Shown one piece after another: positions 6,575 through 14,736 of a stretch of DNA of 27,878 nucleotides. Made by a program: the position numbers and the translations under genes. The notes below the pieces were generated by a model. It saw nothing but the letters and a program-made list of their open reading frames with translations. It did no database searches and had not been told where the DNA came from. Source of the DNA: a virus. The stretch is taken from the IMG/VR virus record IMGVR_UViG_3300013100_000027, positions 1 through 27,878 of that record; one strand, 5' to 3'. The first letter of the stretch is position 1, and every line of letters starts with the position of its first letter.

Positions 6575-7459
6575 TTAGGTGTGCGGCGCGTCGTATAGCT
6601 TGCGGTTCTCGAGCTGCTGGGCGATTTCCCGTTGCTGCTGCTCTATCAGCGGCCGCAGCTGGGCCATAAGCTCGGCCGGATCCTTCACATCGCCTTGCAC
6701 CGTCAGCGTGATAGGCGCGTGAATGTCCACTTTGGGCTCGATCTTGGCCGGCTGGACCTTCGCCACCACGGCCGCCGCAAGTGGCGCCGCTACCGCATCG
6801 GTGCTGGCCTGGGGCATCATCATGGACCGCGCAGCATCACCCGGATTGACCGCGCCAGGCGTTGCAGGCAAAGCACCCTGGCCGGGATTGGCCAACATCA
6901 GCGGCCCCGTACGCGATGGGGAAAACGACTTGGCGATATCCCCCAACACTGGCGGGATGTCCTTGCCGGCATCCTTCATCATCAGCGGCCCGGCCACGGG
7001 CATGACCTTCTTGCTTTCGTCAGAGCCATACATTGACTTGCCGATGGCACCGCCCAGGGCGTCACCGCCCAAGCTTCCCAGATAGCCCCCAATCAGGCCG
7101 CCTAGGATGGTGCCGATTACCGGCACTGCCGAACCAATGGCCGCCCCGGCCGCCGCACCGGCGAGCGTGCCAGCAAGGCCGCCAGCCGCAGCGCCATAGC
7201 CTTCGGCTTTTTCGTCCTGGGTTTCAGCGTTGTCGTAAGTGTCTTTGACCTTAAAACCGGCCTCTATAACGGCCAATACTGCCGGCCCCTTCATGCCCGC
7301 CCCAATGCCGCGCCCTGGACTTCGGCCACCACGGCGACCGCCCTTACCCTTACCTTTTCCATCCTTGCCGCCAGCGTCATCGAGGTCGCCCATACCCATG
7401 CCGCCAGAACCGCCAACAGGCATATTGGTAACAATCACCTTTTGCGGGATGTTGGGGTT
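6575..7459 (-). pseudogene. Tail tape measure protein, C-terminal remnant
   Basis: Roughly 295 residues remain, from about QKVIVTNMPVGG to the stop at 6575. A glycine/lysine/arginine-rich linker is followed by a long Gly/Ala hydrophobic stretch (GAAAGAAIGSAVPVIGTILG and onward), then a helical C-terminal end, as in tape measure proteins that line the tail tube. Its position directly before U fits P2 gpT. Tape measures are normally 600-1000 residues, so most of the N-terminus is gone. The frame continues without a stop into tail-fibre sequence, giving a chimeric open frame. It has no start of its own. Confidence 0.72.
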
Positions 7460-7475
7460 ACCCAGGGCAATGCCG
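7450..7475. other. Deletion joint: tail fibre to tape measure
   Basis: Fibre-like GLQTIDGIALG passes without a stop into tape-measure-like QKVIVTNMPVGG. The rest of the fibre, the fibre chaperone, sheath, tube, gpE-like and most of the tape measure gene are missing. The exact base cannot be fixed without relatives to align. Confidence 0.6.
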
Positions 7476-7894
7476 TCGATAGTTTGAAGGCCTCCCAACG
7501 CAATGCTACTCAGGGTTGCAACCACAACGGATTGCTTCAAATCGAGCTTGCCAATTTCTTCCGCGACCTTGAGGTCAACATACTCTCGGGTTGCGAGGAC
7601 AATCGCCGGGTCAATCTTCAGGACGACGCTCGCGGTATTCGCGACGATGAAATTCATCCGAATGATTTGGGTTTTGCCAGTCCCCTGCACAAGCAAAGGC
7701 TTGAAGCTGGGCGCACAGTTGGCCACCGCCACCATGTCGCCGTCGGCGTCATACAGAGCGATTTCCCGGATCCACTTACCACCCACGTCGGCCGGGATAA
7801 CCTGCTCGGTGATGATGATGTTCGGGTTTGCCGGATCGGTTCGCACCTGATTGACCGCCGCGCGGCGCCATTCGTTGATCAGGCGCGTTTGCGC
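7460..7894 (-). pseudogene. Tail fibre (P2 gpH-like) N-terminal domain remnant
   Basis: About 145 residues match the baseplate-attachment domain of P2 gpH: LINEWRRAAVNQV, then IITEQVIPADVGGKWIREIA, LYDADGDMVAVANCAPSFKP and a closing YVDLKVAEEI. The domain begins abruptly near the residue equivalent to about 50 of gpH. Before it the frame runs out of phase through terminase sequence. After GLQTIDGIALG it passes in frame into tape measure. Both ends are therefore deletion joints and receptor-binding parts are missing. An ATG at 7966 could in principle start translation, but only through out-of-frame terminase codons. Confidence 0.82.
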
Positions 7895-7910
7895 GCGGTT
7901 CGCGAGTGAA
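7885..7910. other. Deletion joint: terminase large subunit to tail fibre
   Basis: On the minus strand, terminase homology ends after QFTR and tail-fibre homology begins within a few codons in a different frame. Everything normally between them in a P2-ordered late region (rest of terminase, portal, protease, capsid, completion, baseplate V/W/J/I genes and the first part of the fibre) is absent. The join lies in alternating GCGC-rich sequence. Confidence 0.75.
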
Positions 7911-9302
7911 CTGGCGTCGTATTTCCTGGCCCACTTTCTTGCGAAGCTCAACGCTTGCAGGGTCACCGGTCAGCACCCAACGGTGAACTAGCCATGCTTC
8001 CTCACCGGCGCCGAAAGCCCAAACACGGCCCTCATAACGGTCATCCTGCGTGTCAATCCCGCCGAACAGCGCGACACCCCGTGCGGGCACTTTCAGGTAG
8101 TTACTACGCCGCTTGGCCAGCACTTCCCATTCCAGTTTCTCGCCTTGGTCTTCTTCCCATGCTTCGCCCAGGGTGGTGTTGATAAAAGTCTTGAGCTTGC
8201 CCCGGTCCTTGCCGACCTTCAGCCATTCGCTGACCACCGAAGCCCAAGTAACGAACTCGGAATACACGGTCCAGATGTGGAACGTGACAGATCGCGGCGT
8301 GGTGATGGGCTGATCATCAGCGGAAAACCAGTCCATGCCGTCGCGGGTCCAAATGCCTTGTCGCTCGCAGATGTAGCGCCCGGTAACTGACGCCTGGATC
8401 ATTTCGTGGTATTCAAACGAGCAACCGTTGCCGGACTCACACAAGTACCAGGCCTTTTCTACCTGGCCGTACCCATCGAGCCTCCAGCGCATGCCGTAAG
8501 GCTTTTCGAAGGCGCCCCACTTCAAGTGCTGTTCTGTGCCGCAGCACGGGCACTTGATGTTGAACCGAAGGAAGTGAGGCGACTCATCAGCCGCGCGGCT
8601 GATTTGGCAGCCCTCCCCCACTGACTCGTCGTCCTCACCGCCGGCAACGATCACCCCAGGCGTTGACCCGCGAATCGACTTAGGGAACGTCGCACCTTCA
8701 AGGCGCTTATCCCCCAGCATCGTCGGGGAGCCCTCACCCTCGATATCAGCGTCGAACTTTGACAGTTCGTCGTAGATCACTTCATCAGGGCTTTTCTCCC
8801 GGTAGTTTCGCGCCGCCTTACCGCCCAGACACCAAAGCATTTTCGAGTTATCAAAACGCTTTTCGTCCAGGGTGTTATCCCGGTGCTTCACCCCGTACCA
8901 GGGCGCCAAAGCGCGCACTAGGGGAACGTCGCGGATCATCGTTTCGATGTGGCGCTTCATCATGGTGTCGGCGTCCGGATCGGTCGGGCACCAGGACAAC
9001 ACGTTGCGTTTCTTGTGCTGGATCTTGTAGCCCTTATTGGCTACCAGCATCTTGGTATAGCCAACCCGTGCGGACTTCAGCACGTTGACTACAGCGATCA
9101 GGTCATTGCCCATCGCATTAAGAATGGCAACCTGAAACGGCGCCGTAGTCCAGCGCCCCTCCTGATAGGACGACTCGGAGGAAAGGTAAAAATGCTTATC
9201 GGCCCACTCAACCGCCGTCAGTGGCGGTTCCTTGTAGAGACCGCTTAGGCCCTTACGGACGCTATCAATCAGCGCCCTCATCCAGGGCTTCGACGAACTC
9301 AT
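7895..9302 (-). pseudogene. Terminase large subunit (lambda gpA-like), 3' truncated
   Basis: About 466 of an expected 600-650 residues. Seen in order: the deviant Walker A KSARVGYTK (76-84, as in lambda gpA), Walker B EVIYDEL (174-180), a zinc-binding pattern (CPCC near 251-254, CES and GC near 288-294), and the start of the nuclease domain GGIDTQDDR with its first catalytic Asp at 417. After QFTR (466) homology stops; the frame runs through foreign sequence to a stop at 7776. The nuclease domain is mostly lost, so DNA cutting should fail although the ATPase part is whole. GGAG before ATG 9302 supports the start, which overlaps the small subunit. Confidence 0.88.
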
Positions 9303-9819
9303 CTAGAAGCTCCGGCAAGGTGTCGGCCAGGTTGACCGCTTCGTTCCGCGTAACGGCTATTTCACGTTGGATAGCCTCGATGTGACGCACCTCGATATCC
9401 GGGTGCTTGCGTTTCACTTTGATGTGAATGGTGTCCAGGGTTGAGCCGAGCATCGCGCTCAACTTGCCCAGGGCGAACAGGCAGAAATCCACCGGCACCA
9501 GCTTTTTGGCTTTCACCCGATTACGCATTTCTTGGGCGTCGGCTTGCTCAGTGGTCAACCGCAGTTTCTGCTGCGCTTGTTTGTACTCAATCAGCGGATC
9601 GATGGGTTGGCCGTCGTCATCGAGCGGTTGTTGTTTCTCGCCCTTGTGAACCAGCCGGTTATCCAGCACAGAACGCACGTCATAAAACGACTCTCGGCCG
9701 ATCTTGGCGATGGGCGTCACCCCCCATTTATCGAAGGCTTGCGTGGTAATCCCGAGGCTGTCCGCCATGCGCGACTTGTTCAGCCACTCAGGTTTACGGG
9801 TGATCGATTGATTAGCCAT
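9265..9819 (-). CDS. Terminase small subunit (Nu1-like)
   Basis: 184 residues. The N-terminus has a winged-helix-like DNA-binding pattern (MADSLGITTQAFDKWGVTPI, then FYDVRSVL), as in lambda Nu1, which recognises the cos region and recruits the large subunit. The rest is helical with a glutamine-rich middle. It overlaps the large subunit start by 38 bp. The Shine-Dalgarno site before ATG 9819 is weak (AAAGG is about 17 nt away), so an internal start at MADSLGI is possible. It appears intact, unlike its partner. Confidence 0.8.
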   Translation of the reverse strand: MANQSITRKPEWLNKSRMADSLGITTQAFDKWGVTPIAKIGRESFYDVRSVLDNRLVHKGEKQQPLDDDGQPIDPLIEYKQAQQKLRLTTEQADAQEMRNRVKAKKLVPVDFCLFALGKLSAMLGSTLDTIHIKVKRKHPDIEVRHIEAIQREIAVTRNEAVNLADTLPELLDEFVEALDEGAD

Positions 9820-9868
9820 AACTACACAACAACCAACCTTTGAAAATGGGTCATATATAGCGAAGACG

Positions 9869-9907
9869 CGGGGCCCGAATTACCCCCATGAGGGGTGGGG
9901 GTCCGGG
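9869..9907. other. GC-rich dyad upstream of terminase, candidate cos region
   Basis: The run GCGGGGCCCGAATTACCCCC (9869-9888) leads into a hairpin ACCCCCA (9882-9888) / TGGGGGT (9896-9902). It lies 50-90 bp upstream of the small terminase start. In lambda-type phages with Nu1/gpA terminases, cos sits just upstream of this gene and is GC-rich with dyad symmetry. No T run follows, arguing against a terminator. Position and composition are the only support. Confidence 0.3.
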
Positions 9908-10017
9908 AGTACCTTCGTCTTTTCGTATCGACCGACCTGTCAAGCGAAAAAGGCGATGAAATCGAAGAAAAGACCACTTTTTTCACCTTTTCTCTGACTT
10001 ACCGTCGACTACGGCCA

Positions 10018-10410
10018 TCAACGAGCCGAAGCCATCGCTTCAGCCCAGGCGGTGGCTGCGTCAGCCTGATAGTTCGCGTTGACGATGTTCTGCCCGATCT
10101 TGAAGAACGGGAAAATAGTTCGATACCTGGGCGCTGAATCACTGAAGATAAACACTGGCCGTACCTCATCGCCCTTACCCAGCGACTTGCGCTCCCACAC
10201 ACCCTGCGTACCGTCGATCTCACCAGCGAAGAAGCTACGAGCATTGCCCTTGCGACGACTTCGGGCGCTACCGGTAGCGTTCGCCTGATAGCCCCTCGAA
10301 GACTCAGCAGCTCCAAGGCCCGATAGGATCTTCAACATCGTGCCGCGAGATACGTTGCCGTATTGGTTCATAAATGCTGTGGTGGGCACTGCGTATTGGC
10401 CGCTGCGCAT
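10018..10410 (-). pseudogene. Phage virion protein, C-terminal remnant (minor-tail/head-tail type)
   Basis: About 130 residues with a recognisable phage structural pattern: YGNVSRGTMLKILSGLG, then FFAGEIDGTQGVWERK, RPVFIFSDSAPRYR and IFPFFKIGQNIV, ending in an alanine-rich helix. The layout resembles minor-tail-Z-like or neck proteins, but the exact family is uncertain. The 5' part is lost: the frame begins in holin sequence read out of phase, with no Shine-Dalgarno site. Finding a virion fragment between holin and terminase is unexpected and suggests rearrangement as well as loss. Confidence 0.5.
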
Positions 10411-10694
10411 GATGCCGCGCGCAAGCCACCTGCAACGTCTGCGCCTATCACCGCGATTACAATGCCCAAGCCGGCGGCCAGGTAGAGGTTGTTCCAAAGG
10501 GCCATTGCGAGCAGCAACGTGGCCATACCCAACAGTCCAGAAGCTAGAAAGCGCAGTGCCACTCGCTGAAGGATTTGGCGAAGGCCTAGGTCACTGCCTG
10601 ATGCGCGAAGCATTTCTCCAGACAAACCGGCGAGGCTTAGTAGAACCAACAACCACAAAGGCACATCGGTCAATGCCTGATGCTCGGAGTTCAT
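10368..10694 (-). CDS. Holin with replaced C-terminus
   Basis: 108 residues with three hydrophobic segments (about 13-30, 50-70 and 72-92), the hallmark of pyocin/phage holins of the Pseudomonas late region. The start (MNSEHQALTDVPLWL) and GADVAGGL near the end agree with what I recall of that family. GAGGA precedes ATG 10694. After residue 91 the usual charged tail (normally of the type YERW) is replaced by 17 unrelated residues because of the adjacent deletion. Membrane segments are complete, so pore formation may survive, but timing may change. Confidence 0.78.
   Translation of the reverse strand: MNSEHQALTDVPLWLLVLLSLAGLSGEMLRASGSDLGLRQILQRVALRFLASGLLGMATLLLAMALWNNLYLAAGLGIVIAVIGADVAGGLRAASCAAANTQCPPQHL
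10400..10424. other. Deletion joint: holin to virion-protein fragment
   Basis: Holin homology ends at ADVAGGL (last codon 10422-10424). The virion-protein frame becomes recognisable from about 10400, in another phase. The joint contains GC-rich alternating sequence, similar to the joint near 7895. Confidence 0.6.
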
Positions 10695-10771
10695 CTTGAG
10701 TCCTCAAATAGGTCGGCCTCCACGTAGCTGGCATCCGCTTTAGGCAAGGAGACAGGCGTGGGACCGAAAAC

Positions 10772-10799
10772 AAAAAAGCCCTGCTCAATGGCAGGGCTT
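10772..10799 (-). terminator. Leftward rho-independent terminator
   Basis: Stem AAGCCCTGC / GCAGGGCTT with a 6-nt loop and an A tract at 10772-10777, so the T run lies on the minus strand. It would stop leftward transcription coming from the cargo genes before the holin. It could equally be the tR'-like terminator overcome by the Q-like protein. Confidence 0.85.
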
Positions 10800-10812
10800 G
10801 TAATTAGGAACA

Positions 10813-10840
10813 AAAAACCCGGCTCAGGGGCCGGGTTTTT
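10813..10840. terminator. Bidirectional rho-independent terminator
   Basis: Stem AAAAACCCGGC / GCCGGGTTTTT with loop TCAGGG has an A tract on one side and a T tract on the other, so it can act on both strands. With its neighbour 14 bp away it insulates the cargo block from the late operon. Confidence 0.88.
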
Positions 10841-10915
10841 AAGGCGTCTCGCTGCGTTCACAGCAATACACGCTGCTATAAAAACAAATCTATTCCGTGC
10901 GGAAAAGCATTAATT

Positions 10916-11311
10916 TCAATAACCGTAACTTTTCCTAAGGATGTCACTCCCAGCCGGAGTAATGACGTACCCACCAGAACCGTTTGACTCAAGAAAGCCC
11001 CTTTTAACAAGTGAGTCGATAGTCTTGAATGAGTAGGTTTCTAACTCTTCTTTTTCACGCTGAAACTTACTATCTGGGTAAAGCACGTAACCAAGGGAGG
11101 CAGAATTGAGTGCAACACTTTGGATCTCTGTCAGCCTGACCTTGGGCGTCTGTGTCGACAATGGCACCGAATGTTCAACCGGCTCAACCTGCTCTAGCTC
11201 TCCCTCTCTCCAATCACTAGCCTCGACGGGCGCTGCTTTTTTTCTAGACCGAAGCACCACAACGATAACCACAACCGAAACAATCAGCACCACTTTTACA
11301 TAGACGTCCAT
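10916..11311 (-). CDS. Membrane-anchored protein with winged-helix-like C-terminus
   Basis: 131 residues from ATG 11311, preceded by AAAAGG. One N-terminal membrane segment (about residues 5-20, VVLIVSVVVIVVVL) is followed by RSRKK, so the rest should be cytoplasmic. A loose acidic linker leads to a C-terminal domain: IDSLVKRGFLESNGSGGYVITPAG has the helix-turn-strand wing seen in winged-helix folds. AT-rich and lying downstream of the large nuclease-NTPase gene on the same strand (about 200 bp apart). It could be a sensor, partner or regulator of that protein; no family is recognised. Confidence 0.68.
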   Translation of the reverse strand: MDVYVKVVLIVSVVVIVVVLRSRKKAAPVEASDWREGELEQVEPVEHSVPLSTQTPKVRLTEIQSVALNSASLGYVLYPDSKFQREKEELETYSFKTIDSLVKRGFLESNGSGGYVITPAGSDILRKSYGY

Positions 11312-11508
11312 GTGACCTTTTCCGTTATTAAATTGCGAAATCCGGCTCCACTTGAGCATCCATTTACATTCGTCCTGACCAACGACTGAATGGAATTTGG
11401 CGAATAAGCCTTGATATCATCATCGGCTGAGAACGGCCAAAGTGCACATTAAACTTTCCAAAAAAATCTGGAACGCCTCATATTACCTAGAACTAGAACT
11501 GAGTAAAA

Positions 11509-13965
11509 TCAAAAGCCAGAGTCTTTAGCCCCATTTTTAACGATAGCCGCTCTTACTCTTTCAAATGTTGAGTTTTCCTGCTGAACATAGTCGGAAAAAT
11601 TGAAGTACGTCGGCGGCGACGAAAAATCCCTCCAAACACGAAGAAGATAACTTTTGAATATGATCGATCTGTCGTAACGATCCTCAATTCGAAGAGACTC
11701 AACTTTTCGCAACATAGAGTTGAATGCGTCACCATCAAATATAGGCGTATCAAACACCATTGCATCGAGATATGTAAAGGTCCCACACCATCGTTTAAGA
11801 TGGTAAGCGCCAACACTTGTTATACGAAAACTTGAAGGCATTTCGCCTATTAACCCGCTCTCATCCTCTTCAAATGTTAGTCGCTGAGACGTTTCGATCA
11901 ATTTCTTATTTGTAGTCTTTCTTAGCGCCACTTCAACTTGATTATTAGTAAATCCAAAATTTTGCATTTCACCAACTAGCTTTGCAGTCGCGCAGAAACC
12001 ATCCCTATCTTTGTGCGGCCCGTCATTATTTAGGAAGGACAACATGATGAGAACGAGGAAGTGTTCCCTCCGATCTGGTGATGACACGTCAAACACATTC
12101 ATTGCTAGCGAAGTGTCAGCATTGTAGTGAGAAAAATCACCCAACAAGGCGCTTTTTGTGAACTCATGTATTGGCACAGCATATGAGCCCTGTTCCTCCA
12201 TGTGTTTTATTATTTTTTCGGCATCTACATTGGGGCTTCCAATGAAACCAGTCACAAACTCAATAACCGCTCGAATATTCCCCCCTGTAATATTCACTAA
12301 AAATTCTTGAAGCGCCTCGCTCTGATCTAAAGAAACTATTAAGGCTTTCAAAAAACATGCTAGGCTTCTAGCATTAACTCGCACAAAATCTAAAGTCTCT
12401 AGTGGTATCTGCCCTTCTGCCATATCAAGAGCAAACTTAAGTCGCTTGTCGATTACAACATCTACTCTAGGAGGTGATATTGTGAATATCTTATGAGGAT
12501 AGGCAGTTAAAGCCCCTGAGCGCTTTGACTTATAAAACGTCTGAGGTCGTACTGCGATAAATACCGTGGCCGCCCAACTATTAGCTAGCTCCTGAGATAT
12601 GATAAAAGCATCTTGCTGAATCAAAAAATCTCGTTGATCTGCATTATCCAAGAAGATTATTATTTGCTTTTTTCTTGCTTTAGAAATATGTAAAATCGAA
12701 GCTTTCAAATGCTGGTCATTACTTCCAAGTTTTTTTGATAGATCAGTTAGAAGCGCCTCCTCGTATTTTACGGGATCATCTTTATATGCCCTACCCCATA
12801 CACTATTAGCAAAACGTGAAATTTCTTGATGGTAAACACCTCTGACGAAGCCATCCTCGTGAAGATCAACGTCGTAAACAGAGAACAACTGCCGCTCTAT
12901 TTCTTCCAATACAAATGTTTTAAGATCTGCTGTAAGTGCCCCTTTTGACCCAAGGTCGATATATATATATAAGGAATTTTTAAATTCTTCATAGGCGCTG
13001 TTGTAGACGAGATTTTTAACGAAAGAAGTTTTGCCTACACCTACATCTCCGATCAGAACAATTGGTCGCCTGGAAAGTGCTTCTGCGATGACATCGGATG
13101 CAAATGTATCTTTCTTTTTGTTTTTGACTGAAGCAGTATGCGGGTGTGGCTCTGATGTGCTGAACATCGACGCGTAGCGTGCGTCCAAAATATTCCTACT
13201 GAGAAGTGCGTACTTTGATAAGGCACCGCTTTCGCAGTAACACTCCTTGAAGAATAGGGCTTCAACCTCTTTCGTCTCCAGAACGTCTTGTATTAGGAGT
13301 TCTGATAGTTGCTTTAACGTGGCTTGTATGTCGCTCGCATATCTAATCTTTGGAAAGTCTACAAGTCTTGCGGAGAGTTTGTGAGGGATTACGTTCTCCC
13401 CAGTGGAAAGATACCTTACAATATTTTTTTCTTTGAGTCCTTCTTTGGATAAGAGCTGCCAAGCGACTGAGAATTTTTCTAACAGATGATCTAGGCTTTT
13501 AAAAAGAACCGCATCAGCATCTAAGACTGATATACCATCTTGTCTAGACGCTAAAAATGCTATGAATTGGTGTCCGTTGGATACAATGCCGATCGGCACT
13601 CCGCGTTTTCCGCAGTACTCTTGAGCTTGAACGATAGCTTCCTTTGCCTCTGGGCTCATAGCGCAAAGCGATGGCATGTCAATTTTGAGTTTATTTGTTC
13701 CAGCAGGAATCTCAAATACAATGCCCTCGCGCTTAGCCTCCAGAATTGCAATCCGGGGCGATCCTAACTCATAGTCTGTGAATTTCCCTCGCTCATGACG
13801 CTCCACCTCGATTTCCGATCGACTCCAATCTAGGCAATGCTCGATAATGTAATCGATGATATGAAATCTGGTTTCTGCCTCGTTCCTATCCGGAGATACC
13901 TGCTTAGCGCGCTCTTCGACGATGAGGTTTTCTAGATTGGTACGCGCCGTGTGCATGGTGATCAC
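11509..13965 (-). CDS. HsdR_N-type nuclease fused to P-loop (STAND/AAA-like) NTPase
   Basis: 818 residues. Residues 25-130 look like the type I restriction HsdR N-terminal nuclease domain of the PD-(D/E)XK fold: Glu31, Asp64 (FTDYE), Glu76 and Lys78 (ILEAK), and the Q..Y motif at 115-117 (QEY). Residues 300-560 form a P-loop ATPase: Walker A GDVGVGKTS (306-314), Walker B IIIFLDNAD (435-443), and the later AVRPQTF. The C-terminal 250 residues are helical, perhaps sensing. GTG 13965 is chosen because AAAAGGA sits 7 nt away; ATG 13956 is possible. No HsdM, HsdS or helicase motifs are present, so it is not classical restriction. AT-rich cargo; an anti-phage effector is likely but unproven. Confidence 0.8.
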   Translation of the reverse strand: MITMHTARTNLENLIVEERAKQVSPDRNEAETRFHIIDYIIEHCLDWSRSEIEVERHERGKFTDYELGSPRIAILEAKREGIVFEIPAGTNKLKIDMPSLCAMSPEAKEAIVQAQEYCGKRGVPIGIVSNGHQFIAFLASRQDGISVLDADAVLFKSLDHLLEKFSVAWQLLSKEGLKEKNIVRYLSTGENVIPHKLSARLVDFPKIRYASDIQATLKQLSELLIQDVLETKEVEALFFKECYCESGALSKYALLSRNILDARYASMFSTSEPHPHTASVKNKKKDTFASDVIAEALSRRPIVLIGDVGVGKTSFVKNLVYNSAYEEFKNSLYIYIDLGSKGALTADLKTFVLEEIERQLFSVYDVDLHEDGFVRGVYHQEISRFANSVWGRAYKDDPVKYEEALLTDLSKKLGSNDQHLKASILHISKARKKQIIIFLDNADQRDFLIQQDAFIISQELANSWAATVFIAVRPQTFYKSKRSGALTAYPHKIFTISPPRVDVVIDKRLKFALDMAEGQIPLETLDFVRVNARSLACFLKALIVSLDQSEALQEFLVNITGGNIRAVIEFVTGFIGSPNVDAEKIIKHMEEQGSYAVPIHEFTKSALLGDFSHYNADTSLAMNVFDVSSPDRREHFLVLIMLSFLNNDGPHKDRDGFCATAKLVGEMQNFGFTNNQVEVALRKTTNKKLIETSQRLTFEEDESGLIGEMPSSFRITSVGAYHLKRWCGTFTYLDAMVFDTPIFDGDAFNSMLRKVESLRIEDRYDRSIIFKSYLLRVWRDFSSPPTYFNFSDYVQQENSTFERVRAAIVKNGAKDSGF

Positions 13966-14342
13966 AACTAATTCCTTTTAAGAGAGGGTAGGATCGGATG
14001 TCCCATAATCCTTGTGTTCCTCTTGGATGTCCATCCATCACTAAATCTGTATCCACTTGAACCGCCTCTAATCTTGTAGGCGCAGCTGCCTGTCGCCACT
14101 GTCAGCTTTTGGCCGAGGCTGTGTAAAAGCGTTTTTCAGCGCGACAGTACTCAAAACCGGATTAGAAATCGCGCTTCTATGCGAATTCCACCAAAAGTAC
14201 AGATTTCAATCTCAGGTGCGTACTTTTCGGCCGCGGAAACCGAGGCCGACTTTTTCAACAGAATCGGCCATAAATAGACAGTCGGATGGTGTCTAGGAAA
14301 TCTGGGGCGACTCAGATAGCAGTCAGGAAAGCGTCGCAGAGG
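13966..14342. other. Gene-free stretch between cargo and Q gene
   Basis: This 377-bp gap holds the ribosome site of the nuclease-NTPase gene (AAAAGGA at about 13973-13979), presumably its promoter, and the inverted-end element at 14110-14270. Base composition changes here from AT-rich cargo to GC-rich phage backbone. No credible gene is present. Confidence 0.6.
14110..14270. mobile_element. 161-bp element with imperfect terminal inverted repeats (MITE-like or IS remnant)
   Basis: The left end TGGCCGAGGCTGTGTAAAA (14110-14128) and the reverse complement of the right end, TGGCCGATTCTGTTGAAAAA (14251-14270), share TGGCCGA..CTGT..AAAA. The inside has further GGCCG-containing dyads and no coding capacity. 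The right end resembles insertion-sequence ends I recall from Pseudomonas, but the family is not certain. No clear target duplication is visible. It sits at the border between cargo and phage backbone. Confidence 0.45.
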
Positions 14343-14732
14343 TCAAGCCACCGCCCTCATCTCACTCACAGCACAATCCACCCAAGCAGCCCCAGCCCTC
14401 GCCAACTCACGTGCTTTCCCTTCACTGAGTCCGAAATACTTCCCCACTCGCAACATTGGCCACTTTTCACCGTAGTAAAGCCAAAGCACGTCTCCCATCT
14501 GTTGATCCCGATGAGTTAGCCTAGCCACAGCATTATCGATAGCTACGGCCCACTCATCTGTTATGCAGTAATTCTTACTAGCTGATACCTGTGCTACCGC
14601 CTGCCGCATCAGCGCCAAAGTCGGAGACGTGTAACCAGGCACCCCCATCCCGTCCATTCTCCACCATCCCCACTGCTCCAACAGATACTCGGTGTCGCCT
14701 AACGGCCGGCCTGCAGGCTTACGAATCATCAT
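14343..14732 (-). CDS. Q-like phage antitermination protein
   Basis: 129 residues. The order YLLEQWGWWRMDGMG, then GYTSPTLALMRQA, then a helix-turn-helix-like stretch (MLRVGKYFGLSEGKARELAR) matches the lambdoid Q antiterminator family (phage 82 type) as I know it. Such proteins bind near the late promoter and let RNA polymerase pass the terminators ahead of the late genes. AGGGGAT lies just before ATG 14732. It ends the leftward early operon, the expected place. The late operon now begins 3.6 kb further on because the cargo block lies between. Confidence 0.75.
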   Translation of the reverse strand: MMIRKPAGRPLGDTEYLLEQWGWWRMDGMGVPGYTSPTLALMRQAVAQVSASKNYCITDEWAVAIDNAVARLTHRDQQMGDVLWLYYGEKWPMLRVGKYFGLSEGKARELARAGAAWVDCAVSEMRAVA

Positions 14733-14736
14733 GCTC

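Noticed and set aside
9895-10137. Plus-strand open frame over the cos-like gap
   Set aside because: No ribosome site, ends inside the virion-protein remnant on the other strand, and the translation is low-complexity Ser/Arg.
11509-13965. Type I restriction subunit HsdR
   Set aside because: Only the N-terminal nuclease domain is similar; helicase motifs and the HsdM/HsdS partners are missing and a different P-loop domain follows.
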